DNA from: Cucumis sativus
Lineage: Eukaryota; Streptophyta; Magnoliopsida; Cucurbitales; Cucurbitaceae
Assembly (NCBI RefSeq): GCF_000004075.3
Contig: NC_026661.2
Location: 2,294,001-2,358,000, forward strand
Direction: 5' to 3'
Length of the DNA: 64,000 nucleotides
The translations under genes and the position numbers were made by a program. Positions 49,450 to 62,770 of this stretch are shown here, piece by piece (the first letter of the stretch is position 1; every line of letters begins with the position of its first letter). The notes under the pieces were generated by a model. That model searched no databases. It was not told the origin of the DNA and worked only from the letters and a program-made list of their open reading frames with translations.

Positions 49450-51473
49450 TATACTTTCATCAAATTTAATTTAATTAAGGCAGATTAATAATACACTATA
49501 AGAAGAAAAACCCTAGCTATCTAATAGCTGATTAATTAACTAATTATATATATATACTTGATGATTATTAATGTTAAGACAAATGGGTTTAGGGAAAAAA
49601 GTAAATGATTGTCATTTAAGGAGGGATGTTTGTTTTCTTTGCCTTGTCTTTTACACACAAAGCTAATTAATCTATTTAGGGTTCTTCTTTTCTTAGAGCT
49701 ATATATTTAAATGAGATTTTATTTTTAGGAGAGTATATAGGAGGGGTATATTTATAAGTACTAAACAAATTAAACTTAACAAAGATGGAAAAGTTGACAC
49801 AACAAATATATTCGAACTTTGCATTTAATTTAGAGTAATGGGGCTTTTTTTTTCTTTCCAGCTTCTTTTAATTTTAATTTATTTGGTAAGGAAGATTATT
49901 GGAAATATGGGATAAGTGTGGCTTTTGACACACACAAAAAAAGAAAGAGAAAGAAAAAACCCCAAAAAGAAGAGCAAGTTTGGATTGTGGAATCCAACAT
50001 TTACAGAAACTCACATGCATTTGTGCCTTAGGTTGCCCCTTAGGCCCTTCGCCTTGGCCTTGTTTAAAAGTTGGAGAATCTATCCCTTTTTACAAAACCC
50101 TAATCTTATTATGTTGTCTTTCTTCTTTTTAACCCTTTCATCTCTTTTTTCCCTAAAACTCAACCCTTTTGGGTTTATAACTTTATTTATATATATATAT
50201 ATATATTAATTTGTGATGCATTTGGGTCAATATATATCTTCCTACCTAATTCTGATTTGTTAATTTTTACTTTTGTAGAGTTCCATTTTAGTCCTAAATT
50301 ATTCTATATCACACCCCCTTTTTGTTGGTTTCTATGAAAGATTTATATACACTATATCCTCTTAGAAAGACGTTCGAATCTATGAACATTGAAAAAATTT
50401 ATAAGATATTTCTTTTCCTCTTGCTTAAAAGAAATACGTAAAAGAGAGCTCTTTTGGATCATTAATCGAATTTAATTTGAAGGTTTTATAAATATATTTT
50501 TTTGAAATTTCAAATTATTTGATTTGTAGGTGTTAAAAGTATTGTATTGAAAAGGATATATAGATGGTTGATATGTGCATCAAACAACTTTAATTAAACC
50601 TATTTAATTAAACCTATTAGTAAGCATGCATGCAACGCTATGGATAAGTACTAATGCATATATAGAAATTAAACTAATAAGAATATGTACCTTTCCATAC
50701 CTTTTCTTCTTGTATTTTTTTGAAGAAAAAAATTGACTTAACAAGTTTGGAAGTGTAATCATGTTTTTTTTTTTTATTTAGCACGATTAAATGTGATTAA
50801 AATTTTGAATTTTGTTAGAAGAGGATAAAGGTGTTAGGGATGTGTCAATCTAGTTAAGATATAAGACTATTGAAATTCCTCTTGTCTTTTGTATATTATT
50901 AAAAAATATATAATTTTGTAAACAAAAATATAATTTTCATTTTAAATTGGAGTGTATATTTACTTTCTATTTACAACATATTTTTCTAAATCAACATTTA
51001 TTTTCTTAGTAAAGATCAGTAGTCTCAATAACAACAAAGCACCACGATTAGACTAACATATCTTTAACACACTCTCATTATATCACACCATATCTCATAT
51101 TTCGATTTCAATCTAAACCCTAAGTCATTAAAAAAAAAAAACAAAAATATTTTGATTTCAAAGCAAAATTTCAAACTCTAACTTTTTTTTTTATTATTAT
51201 TACTATTATTTTAAAAATACTTAATCTAGTCCTCCTCCTCATATGATAAAGGATGAATCAATAATCTTATACGAAACATTATAAAAATGTTGCAATTACC
51301 CAAAGAGAGAAAAGAACAATTGACACACCATATTTATATATATATTATAAAAGAAACCTTGTTTTTGTATATGTGGAGAGTGGGCGTGAATAATTAATTT
51401 TGTCGAAGGATGAAGGATAAAATTGACAAATCACCAAATAATTAAGCAAAGATATATATGTAAAGGATATATA

Positions 51474-51483
<10 letters not shown>

Positions 51484-51504
<21 letters not shown>
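51484..51504. repeat. (TA)n microsatellite
   Basis: About ten TA units in a longer TA/TG-rich stretch starting near 51450. Confidence 0.9.
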
Positions 51505-51740
51505 GTAATGTAAAGTTTATCTTTTTTCTCTACCTGGAAAGCAAACACTAAAATTTGAAAAATCCTTTACTTTTTCCCACCCTCACCTCTCTTCTTAACA
51601 AAATTCCAATAAAAAATTGTATGTTATGGGCCAAGAATGTTCCTTTTATTTTCAAGTGAAAACTTAGGCACCTAAGGTACCCCTTTTGTCCCATTTAGAG
51701 AGAAAGAGAAAAAAATAAAACAATTATTTCAAAATTAAAG

Positions 51741-51770
51741 TTTTCTTTCTTTCTTTCTTTCTTTCTTTTC
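51741..51770. repeat. (TTTC)n microsatellite
   Basis: About seven TTTC units. Confidence 0.9.
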
Positions 51771-53932
51771 TTTTTGGAAGAGAGAGAGAGGAGAATTCAA
51801 ATTGATGAACTATTCATTAATATTGATACCAATTTCTTGAATTATTGGAAGACAAGACAGAAAGGGGTATGAGTTTCAAGAAAAGACAAAGTATTGTTCA
51901 AAATTCTATATATATATATATATGAAATATCTCATCCATTGATGGGAAATATATTATAGTTTGCAAAAATCACGTTCCTAAAGGGTAAGACCCATTTCCC
52001 ATTTACTATTTTTTTCCATGTTTTTCTAAATTATTATAAAAGGTATTCCATGATTAGATAATTAGTTGAAAATGATTAAATTGAATTACATCCAAAGCAT
52101 GTCGTCTCAGATAGATAAGACATATGGTTCTTTTAAAGCTAAATATATATGGTTATAAATGTAAGAATTAAGATTCAAACCTTCAACCATTTATAAGAGA
52201 AATTATAATGGTACAAAGTATCTAAATTATACGTTTTATCGATAGAAAGTAGCAACCAAAAAATAATATTTATTTTTTTCATGATATAATATGTATAGAT
52301 ATGCAAGTTGATATCTTATTATTAAATCACAGAATGACTAAATAATATAAATTTTTTATACATTTAAACAGTTTTTTTTTTTATCATTTTTTGATTTATA
52401 AAATCAACCAACCTTCTTTGTTGTTTGGTGTTAGTATCACATATATACCTTTTGAGATAATTTGACCCAACTAATTTCATTCATTATATTCCTTCTTCTT
52501 CTTTCTCTCTGTCCCTAAAGAGAGGGACATTTGTGTTAACTTATTAATCTATTGAAATGAAATTAAGCTGAAGATATATGTTATGTATGATCACTTTCAT
52601 TTGTTTCAAAAAGAGAACAAAAAAGATTACTTTCATTATGTGCTATTCCCTATTTTTGAGTAAATTTGGGCCTTCAACAAAGCCTTACATGGGCTCTCAG
52701 GTTCTTATAGCCTGGCCCAAAACTCCCATAATACTTGGTGGAAAAGCCCAAAGCCTAAATTTCTTTAACCAAAGGGCTTTTAAGTAGAGTATCTCTCCAA
52801 CAAAGTATTGCCATAATTTTCAAGCACAAATTTATATATATATCGAGTCCAAATAACAAAACTACCTATAATTTAATATATTTATTTTCATTTAATTTTA
52901 AAATTATTATTTATTGGAATTGAATGATTTGATTATCGTTTTAATTTTATCAATGCTTTTATACCAAAGTGTGATTTTTAACCTAAACTATAAAACACAA
53001 ACTTTTTTTTCTTTCTTTATAAGTTAAAAAAAAATGTATTATAATAAGGTAATGATAAATATATGATAAATGTTTTTTTTTAAAAATATAATTACATCTC
53101 TCAAAATGAAAAAAACTCATAGATCTACGATAAAAAAATACACAAAATGTGTCGTTAACACGAGATTAAGTGCTGTAGGCCTAATATATTTGGTATGAGT
53201 GATTTAGTACACATTGATTTTGGTTTGCCAAATTTCAACAACGATAAAATAAATGAAAATTTACATAAATGGAAGAAAATGAAAAGTACTTACATCCTAG
53301 AAAAAAAAATATTTGAAGTTGGGTCAAAATTTTGGTTATACATTTTGGACTCGAATTAAAATTTTAGTATGAACCGTAAATAGTTTACCAGTTCTTCCAT
53401 TTTTAAGAATTTTCTAAAATAAAAAAAGAAAGAAAAAAATGTAAAATGAAAAAAAAAAGGCGAAAATGAGGACAAATCTGGAGCTTTTTTGACGAAACAA
53501 AATAAAACATATTATGTTGAATGAAACTTGCTGGTTAGGATGCTTACCAAAATTTACCTTAACAAAAAATATTTTTAAACTTATGTATACTTTTTAGTGG
53601 AGTTTGATCGTTGGTAAGTAGGAGGCAAATTTGTCGAAAGAAAAATTTTCAATAGAGAAAGGAAATTATCAAATGCAGGGAAGAAAAAGAAAAATATTTT
53701 GGTGTTTCCATATATTTATGGAAATTTATATAAATTGATATTCCTATTTAGATTTTAATTTTGGGACATTATACGTTTATTTTTAATTCTCTATTAAATC
53801 CGATAATCCCTTACTTGTGATAACAAATTTTCATTCGTTAACAAAAATTCCAATTTCTTTCCAGAAACCCTTCCATCTTTTACGATCGGTACTCTCAAAA
53901 CTTCCCAACAGACGAGCCGCATCAATTTGCAA

Positions 53933-56900
53933 ATGGATGCAAAAAGTTTAGCCAAATCTAAGAGAGCTCACTCTCAACACCATACCAAGAAGTACCATTC
54001 CAATCACAAACAGAAACCCTTCAATGGCACCACCAATGAATCTCTCAAAAACCCGCTTCCCAACGATAATCTTCCTTCAAATTGGGATCGTTACGGCCAA
54101 AATACTTCCACCGCTGAGGCTACGCCAGCGCCGCTTCCCGATGTTATTTTGCCCAAGAGCAAAGGGGCTGATTACCGCCACCTCATTGCCGAGGCTCGAT
54201 CGCAGATGCAGTCGTGTACTTCTACGGATGTTTTTCCGTCTTTGGATGATGTTTTCCCGGGTGAGTCCGCGTTTTTTTTTCTCTCTTTTGAATTGTTGTA
54301 ATTAGGTCACTTTTATTTTTTTTTTCTTCTTCGAATTTTGAGTCATTGGAATGGTTGCTGATATGAATATATGAATGTGCTATTGTTGTTGGTGAAAAAT
54401 ATATGTCTCAGTTAGTTTGGTTGATTGTAGAGTTGCTGTAATTCATGTTCTGAGGTAAGGTTGAATTGGCAACTGTTTATGGTTTTAATGCCAGCTAAAT
54501 TTTCGGTTTTTTTCTGTACATTATGATATAATCATTTATTTTCCACCATCCTTACTGTGTTGGTTAGACCTCCAATGAACATATAAAAGAGAATTGTGTT
54601 TCTTTGTTTTGATAGATTCAACTAGTAGTGTTAGTAATAATAGTATATCAATATCAAGAATGAAAAGTTTGGTAGAGATATTAATATGCATAATCTAACA
54701 GGTGAGTTGAGTGGTGGAGGATCTGCTATGCTTGCAGCAAGGGGGGAAGGCCTCTTGTCTTGGGTTGAAGATGATAGTTTCATTGTGGATGAAACAGCCA
54801 CTTCAATTCCTGAGGTAATCAGTCGTTTATTAATATTTCTTTGTGTTGAGAATAATATAAAGTAGTACTTTTTGATTAGTGAAAACCATTTATGGTCTAT
54901 CATATATGTTGGAGAACCCGACCACAAGTGGAGTTTTTATTGACTTTATTCTTTTGGGACATTTTCACATATAGCAAGATATTGAAACTATTTACAAAAT
55001 ATAGCAAAATTCATTAAACTCTCTATAGCACATTTGAAATCAATTTTGATATATTTTGTAAATAGTTTCATTTTTTGTGCTATTCATAACTATCACCTTA
55101 TTTTTTTTGTTCTGACTTTGTATTCTTTCATTTGGTCTGAAAGTAGTTGTTTCATTTAAAAAATGATGGGGAACCTGAGCACAGAATTTTAAATATGAAT
55201 CATACTGTGTTCAAGAACTTTTGAAGCATAGGCTTATAACATTTTACACCTTCTCATGTTTGCCATGTCTTTGAAGCACAACTGTTGAGAACGTTAGAAA
55301 AACCAAGGGGATTAACTTTTTATAAGATAGATGGTCTACTCCTTTTATGACTAATTGGGTTTGAGATGGAACCCAATGCTATCAAACATGGCCTCAGAGG
55401 CCATAAAGCCCGAAAAAGTATTCAGTCCAGTAAAATGAAATTGTGATCCGGTCAAGATTGGTGAACCAAATATCAATTCCTTACAGCCATTTGGAGTTTG
55501 TTTTACATGTTATTTCAGCTGTTCGATGGGACCAAAAGAAATTTGCATGATTATTTGTTCCCTTCCTTGACAATTGTTAGTATAATCTTCTTTTGATAAT
55601 TTTTCAATGTATCTGTTTACTGGACTACAATTCCTGTGGGCCATGTCGTGTTAGCTTGCTAGAGGGATGTTTAGGAGTTGATCAAGGAGCTCCTCCTCCA
55701 TGTTTCTTCAAGGGGAAGTTACTTTTTATTGTTTGCTGGGGGTGTGTACCTTATTGTCGGTTTTTTTTTTTTGGGGGGGGGGGTCACCAAGTGCTACACT
55801 CTGACTCTACCTCGGGGACAGATCGGGCGTATTCTAACTATGTACTAAGCTCCTAATCTTTAGAGTTGTGGAGTGACCAATATTTGGTCCTTGGTAAGGT
55901 TTCATGTTTCTCTTCTGGTTTCAGTTTCAAATACTTTTTGTAATTATTTTATAGGTAGCATGTTACTAAGTTGGAAACCTTCCTTTAGAGGGTTTCTTCT
56001 GGGCTTGTTTTTTTTGTTTGTCCTTTTATTCCTACAAGCAATTTCTATCAAAAATAAAATTCTGATAGCCTAGAATATACTTTTAAAATTCAGCCATTTC
56101 TCTCTTTTTCTTATCATAACATTTCATAGGTCTGTTCCACCTTTTTATGGAAACTGGATTTTTTTCTTCATTTTTGCAGGCATCATTTCTTTCATTAAAT
56201 CTGCATATGTTAGCAGATCAACTACAGAAATTAAACGTAGCACAAAGGCTCTTTATTGAGGAGGATATATTACCATCAGAACTGGTATGTCTGACGTTTC
56301 ACTCTTGGATAAACTATAAATTTTTGTTTGGAGTGAACTTTAAATGCCTCAGTTGAATTGGTTGCTTCTTAAATCCTCATTTAAAAATGCTCTTCTTCCT
56401 TCAAATTTAGAAGTTTGGATGTTATCCTTGAAAGTCAAATTGCTCTGAAGTTTGCTTGTTGATACTATTATTTTTTCATTGCTACAGATGCAACCATCTG
56501 AGTGTCAAGAGGCAGAAAGAAATATTGATTCATCAGTCACTGAGAAAGGAAATGTCGAAGACAGAGTTCAGGATGCGATCGTTGCTTCTTCATCTAGCTA
56601 CTTTGGAAGTAACCAGCAAGATCCAACCTTCAATCCATCACCAACTTTGTCAAATCAGGTCCAATATAATGCCTGTCCAATTGAGTTGGAAATATCCAGC
56701 CAAACTAAGGATCCAAAGTACACAGACCAAGCTAACACAAAGTTCACAACTGAAAATTCAAACAAAAAACTCACGAAGCTTGAAGCAACAACTGCAGAAG
56801 CCGAATTGGATATGCTTCTGAACTCATTCAGTGATACAATAGACCTGGGCACCACCGCTGCAAGTAGCTCGTCCCGCATAGATGAAGTGTCTAAACCTTC

Positions 56901-57114
56901 TTTTCACCTTCCAAATAAAGGTCCATATTCAACAAAGAAGCCACCCATTGCTTCAGAACTTGATGATGCGTTGGATGAATTGCTTCAAGATACATCCTAT
57001 CTAACATCCCATATAGAAAAGCCTATCAACACTCATATCCAATCTCTTTCACTCCATTCTGGAACCAACTCCATTGCCAAGGATGATTTTGATTCTTGGA
57101 TTGATTCAATTTGA
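53933..57114 (+). CDS. Conserved-looking plant protein of unknown function, 390 aa
   Basis: Four exons (53933-54260, 54702-54814, 56180-56284, 56488-57114) with GT-AG introns join to a 1,173-bp open frame of 390 residues. The first ATG (53933) is used; a TTG two codons earlier is not a plausible start. The N terminus is basic, with His, Lys and Asn (SKRAHSQHHTKKYHSNHKQK), followed by PLPNDNLPSNWDRYG and SKGADYRHLIAEARSQMQ. Exon 2 encodes GGGSAMLAARGEGLLSWVED, and exon 3 a helical segment HMLADQLQKLNVAQRLFIEE. The C-terminal half is Ser/Thr-rich with paired acidic-leucine helices (EAELDMLLNSFSDT and ELDDALDELLQDTSYL), and ends DDFDSWIDSI. There is no signal peptide, membrane span or catalytic motif. 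I cannot name the family. The repeated D/E-L-L helices suggest protein-binding motifs (inference). Confidence 0.8.
54960..55105. mobile_element. Small inverted-repeat element within intron 2 of the 390-aa gene
   Basis: The left arm CATATAGCAAGATATTGAAA then CTATTTACAAAATATAGCAA is mirrored by ATATATTTTGTAAATAGTTT and CATTTTTTGTGCTATTC on the right. The arms are about 44 bp and the whole element about 145 bp. It shares the AAATATAGCAAAATT motif with the family at 1811, 35906 and 43391 but has a different core, so it may be a subfamily. Confidence 0.6.
55590..56075. other. Possible repeat-derived insert in intron 2 of the 390-aa gene
   Basis: A GC-richer block with a T-run joined to a G-run at 55759-55783 stands out from the intron. 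It ends in a T-rich, transcript-tail-like stretch near 56010-56070. I cannot assign a family and see no clear ends. Confidence 0.3.
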
Positions 57115-60100
57115 ACTCTGTAAGTAAATGAATTTGATACATGATAATTTAGTCTGTGCTATAGTTACCTGTTTCATTTTTTTGAGCTAGATAGTACCAT
57201 TATTTTAATCTTAACACTACTGGGGCTGGCATTATTACTCTTTTCATACAACCCCCCATGTAAACTAATTTGTTATGTAGTAATTTACTAATTTAGTATG
57301 TGCACTAATTTCAATGTGCTTCTAGAAAAAATTGTACTACTATGGTAGTACACTACATACTTCTTTCTTCTGTATAGACAACTAGAAATTTGCTCACAAG
57401 GTTCTTATCTGTTATGGGTGTCAATCAAGTGATCCAAATAGTGGTTGGAATTGATTTATTATTTCTTTATAAAGTGGATTTTAGATGGAGATTGAAATAT
57501 CGAGGGGTTTCAACAGCTATTAATAGTTATCAATTGCAACTATTGTTATATGGACCACAGCAGTTGGCTTGATTCTTAATATTCTCTCTCTGATTTACTT
57601 TCTTAATAAATCCAAATTCAAACCAACTGGCATCTACTCTTTTTGTATCTTTGTTTTCTTTTTCTTTTTTCCAATTTTTAATTATTGAAATCTATCTTTA
57701 ATTTCTGTTTCCTACATGTATGAATTAATTACCATGTCCCAAGCCTTGGATAAACTTTATACAGTGACAAAAACTAATATTTTGGGTTTAACCTAAGTGT
57801 TTAAATTGTGTTTGAAGCTTCAATCTTACCCTTGAATTTTGAAATTAAACATTGATGGAGTGATTTTCCTTAATAAGAAGAAATTATTGAGCAAAATTAT
57901 TTTCTTTAAAAAAACTTCTCTCTCTTATAAATAAAACCTTTTTAGAATAAGATAACAATCTTTTTAGCCAATTGTGCTAATGGTCATGATTAGAAACCAA
58001 ACAAAAGTTTAAATATTTTAACAAAGCATTCCAATCATCAATTTAAAGCCAAATCTTGATTAGGGCCAAATACTTTTATTTTGTTACTATTCCCAAATAT
58101 TTTTTTCCAAATATTATAGGTAGGTAAACTTTGTTTTTTAAATTCTCTATTCTTAATCCAAATCCCTAATTCACTAATTCCTCAAATAACACAAATAATC
58201 TTACCTAATCTTTTAGGTTGGTGATCTTCTTCAAATATTTCTTATTCCAAGCGTCCATTCCCAAATTCCAATCTAATTAGATGAGGAAACAAAAGGATTG
58301 GAAAAATATTATTTGCAGAAGATTGGTTGAGAAAAGGAAAATTGTCTGATTTCACTTCAACAAAATAGATTTCTTTTTTTGAAAAATTGCCAAACTACTT
58401 TTCTTTTTTTTTGTTGTTACTCACCCGAGATAAAGACCGAGATTTTGTCTAAAAGTTAACTTCTTAACTTCATCTAAAGCTTTCATTTTTTATGGAAAAA
58501 CGGGTAGAATCTCGGTGTTAATACTACTCGAAGATTTTTCGAGATTTCTCAAAACAATTGATAACATTTGAAAAGATGTTAGATCTTGAGCGAAAAAACT
58601 AAAAAAACTAGTTGAACGACTTTTAAAAAAAGAGTGCTATTTTGATAACATGAAATCTTTAATAGGTTTTTAGACAATTTTCCATCGAGAAAGACTTTAA
58701 TCGATACTTTTTAAAATTATTTCCAGCCATCTTCCAAATCACTGCCTTCTAATACTTGTACTACAGAGATCGCATCCATTTTTATTCTTTATTAAAAAGA
58801 AATTCAAGGAATATAATTCAAACTTATCTCAAAAGTTAATTAATTTTTTGGGAGAGAGAGAAACTCAAAAGTTAAGAAGTACAGTAGTGTGTGTTTATAT
58901 ATAGATTAGAATAGGAATGAAAATTTGGCATTGGACAAAATTCAAAGTAAAGCATCTTACCAAAGAGAGAAAAAAGAGAAAAGAAAAGTGGGGATTAAAA
59001 TAATAATTGGTAGAATTGGTATTTGTTTGAAGAACGTGTCAAGATGTCATTATATTATACATTGAAACTGATAAGCACTTATGGCTCTTCCACTTCCACA
59101 CCCATTATAAAAACACTCTAAAAATAATTAAAATTTTGATTATTCAAACTCTCTATTAAATCTTAATTATTAATTGTAAAGATAAGAGGGGAAAAATGCG
59201 TATATTAATGTCCAAAAATTAAATATTTGTAACACCCTATATTAAACCACGAAATGATTCAATTAATGGTTGGTTGGAGACACTGTTGTATATATCAATT
59301 CATTTCTCTTCAATCAAATTAAATTAATTAATTTCATCCATTGTTTGTCACAACGTCGGCGGAGATCAAATAATATATATTTATATTTTAAGTACAATAG
59401 TGGATTTGAATAACTTTTTCATTTTTGTCAATTTTTGTTAGGTTAAGTTTGTTTTGATTTTATACTTTTGGTTATTTTTAAATTTTGTACATAGTTTAGG
59501 ATGTCGTTAGAGGTGAATTTTGAGCCATTGAATTTACTTGATTTGATGGTTGAGTTTCTTTGGACTCTACAATTAGGTGGAAGACCTATGTGGTTGCTAA
59601 TTGGGAGGTTTTGTCCCAACAAAGAAGGGGTCTATTTTAGCTGTGATATATCTTACTCTACTCAATCACAATTTATTTTCACATGTTGTGGAGACTTAAC
59701 GAAGATTTAAACTTATAATTGATTCATTGATTAACTGATTATATGAAAGAAGTCAAAAGAAGCAGGTAGATGAAGATGTAAATAAAAGGATTAGAAAGAG
59801 CAGAGCAGAGCAAAAGTGGTGGTTCCATATAAGAACACATTTCGTCTCTAATTGTTTGTCATTTGCTTCCACTCATACTTCATTGCATGTGCTATACCAT
59901 GTGACTTCCTATTCTTTTAATTCCTTTTTTTTTTAATTCAGTCCCATCGATCTTCCAATTATTTTCCATTTTGAATAAAGTCTTATCCAATGTTGAGAAT
60001 TCAATAATCAAATCTTAAATTAAACAAGCTATAAATTGGTCGGACAAAAACTTAGTTCAGCTAACATCATTGTATGTTGAAGATCAAAAGAGTTCGTGGT

Positions 60101-61132
60101 GCAAATCCTCCACCTCTATTCGTACTTAATTGATATAATGTTTGCACTATTTTAATCTCGAAGCTAGATGTTTGATTCGTCACATTTGTCAACAAAAAGA
60201 GAACAAAATAAAAAAGAAAAAAGAGTTCTAACTTCAAGTTTGATATATAATATATGTTTTACGTCAATTGAGTTATGTTATTTTAACCATCAATTTACTT
60301 ATATTCTTAGTTACAAATTGTATTACAATCGGATATTGAAAGGTCAAGTGAACCAAATTATGGAACTTTGTCGATACTCCTAGAGTCTCAATAACTTGCT
60401 TTCTTCTAAAAAAGCAAATAGAAGAAACAACCATCAATGTTTTATGAAATTTAGATTCGACACTTTACGACCTTGACATGGATCATTCTATCAACCTACT
60501 CGATACACTTTTTAGAGTGAAAATTAACTAAATCATTTGATATAATATTTTTTGGAAAATGAAACTAGAAAGCTAGCTCATCCAACTATAAAACCGCTCT
60601 AACTCAAACGTCTTACCTTTAGCTTAAGAATTCATATGATTCGATCATTTAGAAGATCTAGAAAAATACGTCTTGCTTGCATAGAGAGTCACTATCTAAC
60701 TCCAATTTTTTTTTTTTAATTATTTGAATTTATGTAGTTCTTCAATACTCATATGTCAACGTGATTCAATTTTTATTTTTCAAAAAGACAATGAGAAAAG
60801 TGGTTAATTAAAAATGAACAAAGTGGTGTATTATTAGTAGATAGCTCATTTATTGCCACATGTTAGGATATTGATATTTGCCAATAGCCCTTATTGTAAT
60901 GGTTGAACATTTTCCAAGTTGAGATTAGTCAAACTAAAAAAGGTTAATAAATAAAATAAATGGAAGAAGGTTTATTTTCAATTTATATGCATATAAATTA
61001 TGAAAAGAAATAATAATTCAATGTTAAAATTACAAGAAAATTTTTAAAAAATCAAAGCATATATGACAAGAAAAAGCACACAAAGAACAAATAGTACTTT
61101 TCCTCAAACTCAACTCATCATCATAAATGATC
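57115..61132. other. Gene-poor AT-rich DNA
   Basis: Four kilobases with no supported gene. It includes 3' flanks of both neighbours. A 69-codon frame at 59501-59710 has mixed composition but no recognisable family. Confidence 0.5.
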
Positions 61133-62701
61133 TTAAGAAACAACACTAATCACAATCAAACCAAAACTCAAAATTAAACCCAATCCAACACCATTTTTGG
61201 TAACTGCACTCTTATCGTTAGCTGGTGGCTTTGCAGCATCGGATTTTGGCGGTGTTTCGCCGTCGACAGGTGCCTTATCGGTCCCTGGAGCTGGAGCTTT
61301 AGGAGGTGCAGCAGTGTGGTTCCCAAAAAGAGCATCTGGCAATAAAACTTGGTCTACCACAAAAATAGACAATGGAGATTGCTCTCTGAGCTTATTGTTG
61401 ATTGGCGCTGTGATAATACCGGTGGAAACGTTGACTTGGTTCGAGTTTGCTTGGCCAGTGAAATTTAGCCCCCAATCTCCAGCTTGAGTCCTCACTGGAT
61501 TACTGACTGTTTGCAGCTCGATCAAAGTGTAGAACTGTATGTCATCAAAATTCAAAAAACCAAAATTTTAAATTTTGAATACCATAGCTTTCAATTGCAT
61601 GAAAAATAACGTCGGTGGATGTTGACAATTAAACAAATAAATTATGCATCCTATGACCATTTTTTAAAGTAAATAGAAAAGAAAAACCACTTCTCACTAT
61701 TCTATAAAAAAATTGATAAGTCTCAATTAAAAAATTCATATTATTATTCTCTAAAAATAGTTGAGATCTTGCATATTAACTTTTTCTTGGTACTGTTAAA
61801 ACTAAATTTTTTTGAAAATATTGATAGATCAACTATAAGATTTAAATCGTGTTCGAGTATGAGAGTGACCTAAAATAATGTGGTGGCACTTAAACTTTAA
61901 TATTCTTTCAAGTCACTATCACACGACATTTCAAAGTTCTAATTTTCGTTCGAAAGAATAATAATTTTCACTAAAATAGATTTGAAATAACTCAAAACTT
62001 TTTTTCTTTTTGCAAGAATGATTACTATTTTTCAAACAAAAACCGAAAGTAATATTTAGAGTTATTTATTTAATTTAGCAAATGAGTGTTTGGAAAATTT
62101 CAACTACTCACTAGATGAATTCTAGGTGTTAATTTGGAGAACATATAGTTAAGTTTGAAATCTATTTTGTCAATAAGTTGCTATATAACTATTGCATCCA
62201 TAGATATGCGCTAGAAAACGTAAATGAAAATAGAGTAATACTTAGAATTGCAGCCTCATATTACAGTTATATTCTTGGAATAAATTTCTACAATTAAAGT
62301 GTGATTAGACTGAGATAATGCAACCATAGCGCGAGAGTATCTTAAAGATATATATACATATATACCTTAGGCAAGACGTGGTAAAGGAGAAGCTGGCTCT
62401 TCTGCTGGTCGTCAAGGGCGTTGAGGGCGCCGGGTCTAAGGGAATTGAAGCCATTATCAGTTGGAGCAAGAATGGTCAATCCTCCCCCTTGAGAATTGTT
62501 GAGCTGATTATCAAGCTGAGTAATTAATCTACTTTCATTCAGCAAACGGATGAAGGTACTGAATTGGCCGCCTTCGGACAAAATGCCGGTTAAGTTGATG
62601 GGTCCAGGAGGAGATGGACCCGGTGCAGCCGGAGTTTGGGCAAGAGTTTGGCAGAAGAGAGCAAAGGGAAGGAGGAGGAGGAGGAGAGCGGCGGAGGCCA
62701 T
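61133..62701 (-). CDS. Fasciclin-like arabinogalactan protein (FLA11/12 type), GPI-anchored
   Basis: A cell-surface glycoprotein of secondary-wall and stem tissues; FLA11/FLA12 relatives affect cellulose deposition and stem strength. Exons 62701-62366 and 61534-61133 join to 738 bp, or 245 residues, the normal length for a single-fasciclin FLA. The signal peptide is [19 protein letters not shown] short arabinogalactan region follows (TPAAPGPSPPGPINLTGIL). The fasciclin domain has the H1 block GLTILAPTDNGFNSL, the YH block LLLYHVLPK, QTVSNPVRTQAGD and the H2-like block IFVVDQVLLPDALFG. A Pro/Ala/Lys-rich AGP segment (APPKAPAPGT) and a hydrophobic C-terminal tail (LGLILSFGLIVISVVS) indicate GPI anchoring. 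A GT-AG intron of 831 bp (62365-61535) splits the fasciclin domain right after LPK, which is unusual for this subgroup. Confidence 0.93.
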
Positions 62702-62759
62702 GGCGGAGAGAGTAGTTATAATAGATATAGGAGTGAAGGAGAGGAGGAGATAAGTGGTA

Positions 62760-62770
62760 ATTTATATATT
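62760..62770 (-). promoter_or_regulatory. TATA box of the FLA gene
   Basis: On the minus strand AATATATAAAT lies about 60 bp upstream of the start codon at 62701. Confidence 0.55.

Larger units (their letters stand above)
49450..53932. other. Gene-poor AT-rich DNA with microsatellites
   Basis: About 4.5 kb without a supported gene. Repeats inside include (TA)n at 50188-50206 and 51484-51504, (TTTC)n at 51741-51770 and several short TA runs. Stretches of intermediate composition (49980-50170, 52640-52800) contain no recognisable frame. Confidence 0.5.

Noticed and set aside
59501-59710. 69-codon open frame with mixed composition
   Set aside because: Too short, with no recognisable domain, and the surrounding DNA is AT-rich.
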